A stretch of DNA of 64,000 nucleotides. Source: Przewalskia tangutica. Lineage: Eukaryota > Streptophyta > Magnoliopsida > Solanales > Solanaceae. The notes under the pieces are model-generated. The model saw only the letters and a list, made by a program, of their open reading frames with translations. It did not search any database and was not told the origin of the DNA. The stretch is from NCBI GenBank assembly GCA_029844215.1, contig CM056736.1, positions 58,775,562 to 58,839,561 on the forward strand, in the 5' to 3' direction. Position 1 is the first letter of the stretch; every line of letters starts with the position of its first letter. Position numbers and translations under genes: made by a program. Below are positions 60,330 to 64,000 of this stretch, in pieces.

Positions 60330-61280
60330 TTCTTCCCCCCTTAGAAACATTCGCCCCGAATGTTCCTTCTAAGCCTCAAAACACACACGCGCCGATATAG
60401 TCTTCGCTACTATACTTACGAAACCAAACATGCCAAACCTGGCCACAAAATAACACACGCGCAAATACTCACATCCAAGTCCACGAGGAAACACCTCTAA
60501 CATCACAAAAACCCTTACCCGAGGTCTAAAATATACATCCTTCGCACCTTCTCCCTTCACAAGAAACGATCATATCTATGCTCGCAATACATGCTCGCTT
60601 CCCCCCTTACTCGTCGTACTCTTCTCGAACACTTGAACTCTTCTAGTATACGTACCATACTTCAGTTTCCACAACTTTGGAGTCACTACCTCCAAACTTG
60701 GTCATCTTACTAGCCTCGATTTTCTTTAAGGCCATTCCCGGCCTTCACGATCCGCTTCTGGTCGAACATATCCACGAACTCGTACGATGGTCATCTAAAC
60801 TTGGGCTTAGCACCCTCGTGACCCTACCATCTGGCGGGACCACCCAGAACTGACCCCACCTCAATCCGGGTTACGGGTTGACCCGCAACACGTCCTCAAC
60901 CCGACCCACAATCGCGCCAAACCCTTGTTCCCCGATACGGAACAATCTTACTAATTCACATCATGAAAGCCACCACTTTCATTTTACACAACCCATGGAC
61001 TTATCACACAAATATCTCCCACGTATACTACGCACTCTGATAAAGGTCAAATATAAAATAAATCTTTTACTCAAGACGACCTTACCTCTAAGGTCTCAAT
61101 CGTGAAATATTCTAAGGTTCACACTTACCATGCCCCCATACTTACCCTTCCAACTAACCATGTTTCTAACTCACAAATAACACAACGCTATCCGTACATA
61201 GCACACAATAAGAAGATCATCAAATCAAGCATACCAAAACTTTAGAGGGTTAAGGATATACTTGTATCCACCGCTTCACT
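60330..61280 (-). other. Element H region between gag and polypurine tract
   Basis: PPT complement TTCTTCCCCCCTTAG, palindrome at 60346-60364, hairpin CGGGTTGA/TCAACCCG at 60874-60903, and the conserved block 60860-61270. No pol. Confidence 0.65.
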
Positions 61281-62502
61281 CTAATCATAGGCACATGCAT
61301 GCGAGCGCATGCTATGAAAGGTGATGAACCGACCATAGATCCACGAAGTAGGAGTCTACATCCGCGCTACCTGCGGTCGGACAATTTCTGCAAAATGGCC
61401 TGCTCGCATGTAAAACAAACTCACAAATTAGAACTACACTCCCCAAAATGGAGACTACAACAACTGTCACAACGAGGTAGGGGTGGCTTGGTAGCTAACA
61501 CCTGCTCTCCGAAAATCTGAACCTTGGAGCCACGACCGCTCACGAACACGGTGGAGGACCACTCTGTCTTGGCGGGGTACATAACTACCTGCTTCTTTGG
61601 CGGTCCGCCTCGAAGTCGCCAAAAGACCTGCTGTCACGGCCTCTTCCGTGAACGGTCATTCGTCGACCTCTCGTGCCTCACATCCTAGTGCATGAGCTTG
61701 CGTGCGGGCAATGTCATACGGTGAAGAGCTACACTGAACAAGCCTCTGTCAAGTAATCATCTAGCGGTGGCGTAGCGGTGCACTCTATCCTCCATGGTTG
61801 CCACTAAAGCGGGGACATATCGAGCCAACGAGTCAAACTCCACGTTGTACTCGAACCGTGCGCTCTGCGTATAAGCATCATAAATCGTCGGCGTGCCCTC
61901 GCCATGCGGAGGCAAGAAGTGAGTGATGAATGCCTCGAGAACTCGTCCCATCTTCTGCTGGAGCGCATGCTCTCCGGGGCAGCTCGCGAATCAAACCAGT
62001 CGACTGCGGTATCACGCAGCCGATGCGAACCTAAGACCACCGACTCGGTCTCCGAAGCCTTGATCACTCTCATGACCCGCTGTAACTGTCGGATGAACTC
62101 CTGCGGATCATCCTCAGGCCTCGACCCGTAAAACTCTGGCGGGCTACAACTCAGAAAGTCTCGTAGCCTCAAACTATCTGCTCGGGGGTGAACCACTGGT
62201 GCTCTCGGGCCTGAGCTGCTGCGTCCGGCCTATCCTCATATCAGCTCGACCACGGCGTGGCCAGGCCATCTCCTTGTACCCCAACTCCTGCGCCCGGTGT
62301 GGGGTGGAGGCTCAGGTACTGTGGCCTCAGCAGCCACTGCTGCGGCTCTAAACTCTGCTGGAGCTGGCGGCGTCGCAAAACTCGATGCCTGAAGCACTAT
62401 CTCAGGTAAAGACCGGGCCTGCGCCCTCGTACTCCTCTGTACCTCACTAGCAGCTCCCTCGGCTGCCTTGCCCTTCTGGGCTCTGGTTGCCTTGCGCGGG
62501 CA
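61281..62502 (-). pseudogene. gag: Element H gag, frameshifted
   Basis: Starts at the ATG complement near 62502. The frame at 61804-62196 is the clearest capsid core of the window: PPEFYGSRPEDDPQEFIRQL, then QRVMRVIKASETESVVLGSH and RLRDTAVDWFDSRA. It continues in the frame of 61757-61951 with FEYNVEFDSLARYVPALVAT. The knuckle near 61385-61435 reads CFTCEQAGHFAEI and has lost the final cysteine. No protease or RT follows. It is a gag-only element like C and D. Confidence 0.82.
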
Positions 62503-62686
62503 TAGCGGTAAAAGCGAGATACGTCGGAGGGTCCACTTACAACACGGCTCTAAGGCACGATCTCGGAATGAGAAGAATGGAAAACCAATCCTAAATGTCC
62601 TGCGACCTCACGATTATAGATGTGGTGCACACGCCGATAATCAAGACTACTAGACACGATGCGTAGACACTTTCAGAGGATTAAGC

Positions 62687-62697
62687 GCTCGATACCA
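62687..62697 (-). other. Primer-binding site, element H
   Basis: GCTCGATACCA on plus, missing one base relative to the initiator-Met complement, 4 nt inside the LTR. Confidence 0.8.
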
Positions 62698-62701
62698 CTT
62701 T

Positions 62702-64000
62702 TGTCACGACCGAACCGGGCGTGGTCGTGCCTACCGGGAACCCTAGTGATACAACATCAGAGAAAATCAGCGGAAATAAAATATAAACATGAAACAAGAT
62801 ATATGATCATAAAACAGGCCAACCAAACGGTTACCTTACCATAAAGTATATATATACAACTCTTTCAACACGAACATTTTAATCCTTTTTACAAACCACC
62901 GCTAGCAGTACTACGGACCTAAGAGTTCTGACCGTAGCGGGACGGGGCCCATACCCACGAATGTACAAGAACCTCTGACTCGGGAACACATAGAAGAATA
63001 AGCCTCAGAAGAAAGCGGAGCTTCCCAATCTGTTGGCTGTGATCCTAAGGCGAGGATCAACTCCAGGTGTACTCACACTGCGGCATGAACGCAGCCCGAA
63101 GGAGGTCGATCTAACAGTACCAAGTATGTGGCGAAAATCGTAAATGAAATCATAATAGTCTATATAAAAGCAGGAGACATGTATGATAACAAAACTACGA
63201 TTCACAACATAAAGCGATCATGTCGTCGAGGACTCACGCCTCAGTCATCACTCAAATATAACGGGAATTTAACGCGCTGACGCGTGCCGGCGTCTCACCT
63301 CGGTATAAGCATGGCCATGGAACCATCCCAATGGAAGCATACGTCGCGCCACATCGTGTCGGTATGTCGAAAGGAAATATCCGGATAACAATCGAAATGG
63401 AAGCGTACTCGTGGGCCACCATCGTGTCGGTATGTCCAAAGCGAATAACAAGATAACGATCAAAATGGAAGCATACTCGTGGGCGCCCATCGTGTCGGTA
63501 TGTCGATAAGGAAACAACAAGGCAATCCCAATGGAACCATACCCGATGCGCCACGCGTCGTGTCGGTATGTCGAGAGGAAACAACTAGGCAATCAAAATG
63601 GAACCATGTACGTGCGCCCGCGCATCGTGTTAGTATGTCCAAGCGATTAGCATAAATAACACTATCAGCGGGAGCGTGCGTGGAATTCTCCGTCGCTGCC
63701 GCGTCAAGTAAGTTCTCAACGGATAGCGGCCTCGGCGAGAAGCGCGATAACACGAGAGATACAACACTTGCACAAAGGCTATCACAAGCATAGGCAAGTT
63801 CAACAATTTCATAGACTTATATTTTATTACAACAATTAGGGTTTTAACCCCAAAGTACTACATCATTAACTCTTTTTTAAAGGATCCGTTCCTTTCACAA
63901 AAGTCACATAATACGTAGTATAAAAATAGAGTGACTATCTTTTTAAGTAAACCAAAATACTTCCCTTTGTAAAATCAAGTAACAACATTATTTTCCAAGC
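62702..64000 (-). repeat. Element H 5' LTR, partial
   Basis: TGTCACGACCGAACC at 62702; follows 57035-58340 closely, including the minisatellite, up to the window end. Confidence 0.9.
63305..63650 (-). repeat. 62-bp minisatellite in element H 5' LTR (5-6 units)
   Basis: Same array as 57655-57995 in the partner LTR. Confidence 0.9.

Larger units (their letters stand above)
57035..64000 (-). mobile_element. Element H: gag-only Ty3/gypsy retrotransposon, truncated by window end
   Basis: 3' LTR 57035-60329, internal region 60330-62701, 5' LTR from 62702 onward. Minus strand, from PBS and polypurine positions. The TSD at the left is GTATG (57030-57034); the right copy is outside the window. Only gag is present. 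Confidence 0.9.

Overview
This window is plant nuclear DNA made almost entirely of nested transposable elements; I see no host gene, tRNA, rRNA or CRISPR array. The plant assignment rests on plant-type Ty3/gypsy and Ty1/copia elements, initiator-Met tRNA primer-binding sites, 5-bp target-site duplications (TSDs) and a hAT transposase relic. The gag sequences suggest a eudicot, possibly Solanaceae, but I cannot confirm this.

Layout. 1-1640: relic of a hAT DNA transposon. 1641-3396: AT-rich sequence with no clear gene. From about 3397: a decayed Ty1/copia element (gag, protease, integrase, RT in 4228-7399; rest of RT and RNase H in 16771-17578), which hosts everything downstream. Eight members (A-H) of one long-LTR Ty3/gypsy family, resembling Tekay/Del chromoviruses, sit in it. 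Sense LTRs begin TGTTATACCCC or TGTTACACCCC, end GTCGTGACA, and are about 2.5-3.5 kb. A (7400-16765, minus) lies in the copia RT. B (17579-beyond the window, plus; only LTR visible) lies in the copia RNase H end. D (19471-48961, minus) lies in B's LTR. C (20477-28863, plus) lies in D's right-hand-oriented 3' LTR. E (34175-37674, solo LTR, minus) and F (39709-48456, minus) lie in D's 5' LTR. G (50418-beyond the window, plus) lies in B's LTR. H (57035-beyond the window, minus) lies in G's integrase. TSDs at both ends prove A, C, D, E and F: GTTTC, AATAC, ATAAA, GTATC and AACTA.

Coding content. Only G has recognisable gag-PR-RT-RH-IN, and it is full of frameshifts. C, D and H carry gag only. A and F carry a gag that lacks its central domain plus a 3' integrase remnant. 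C, D, H, A and F therefore look non-autonomous and would depend on a G-like element for enzymes.

Non-coding structure is the most interesting part. LTR subfamilies carry different minisatellites at the same place. Several hairpins are kept across subfamilies, one of them directly beside the polypurine tract. Copies differ repeatedly at CAG/CTG/CCCGG sites, including the same one-base loss in five of six primer-binding sites. That looks more like a consensus error at methylated CHG sites than like evolution, and it may explain many frameshifts.
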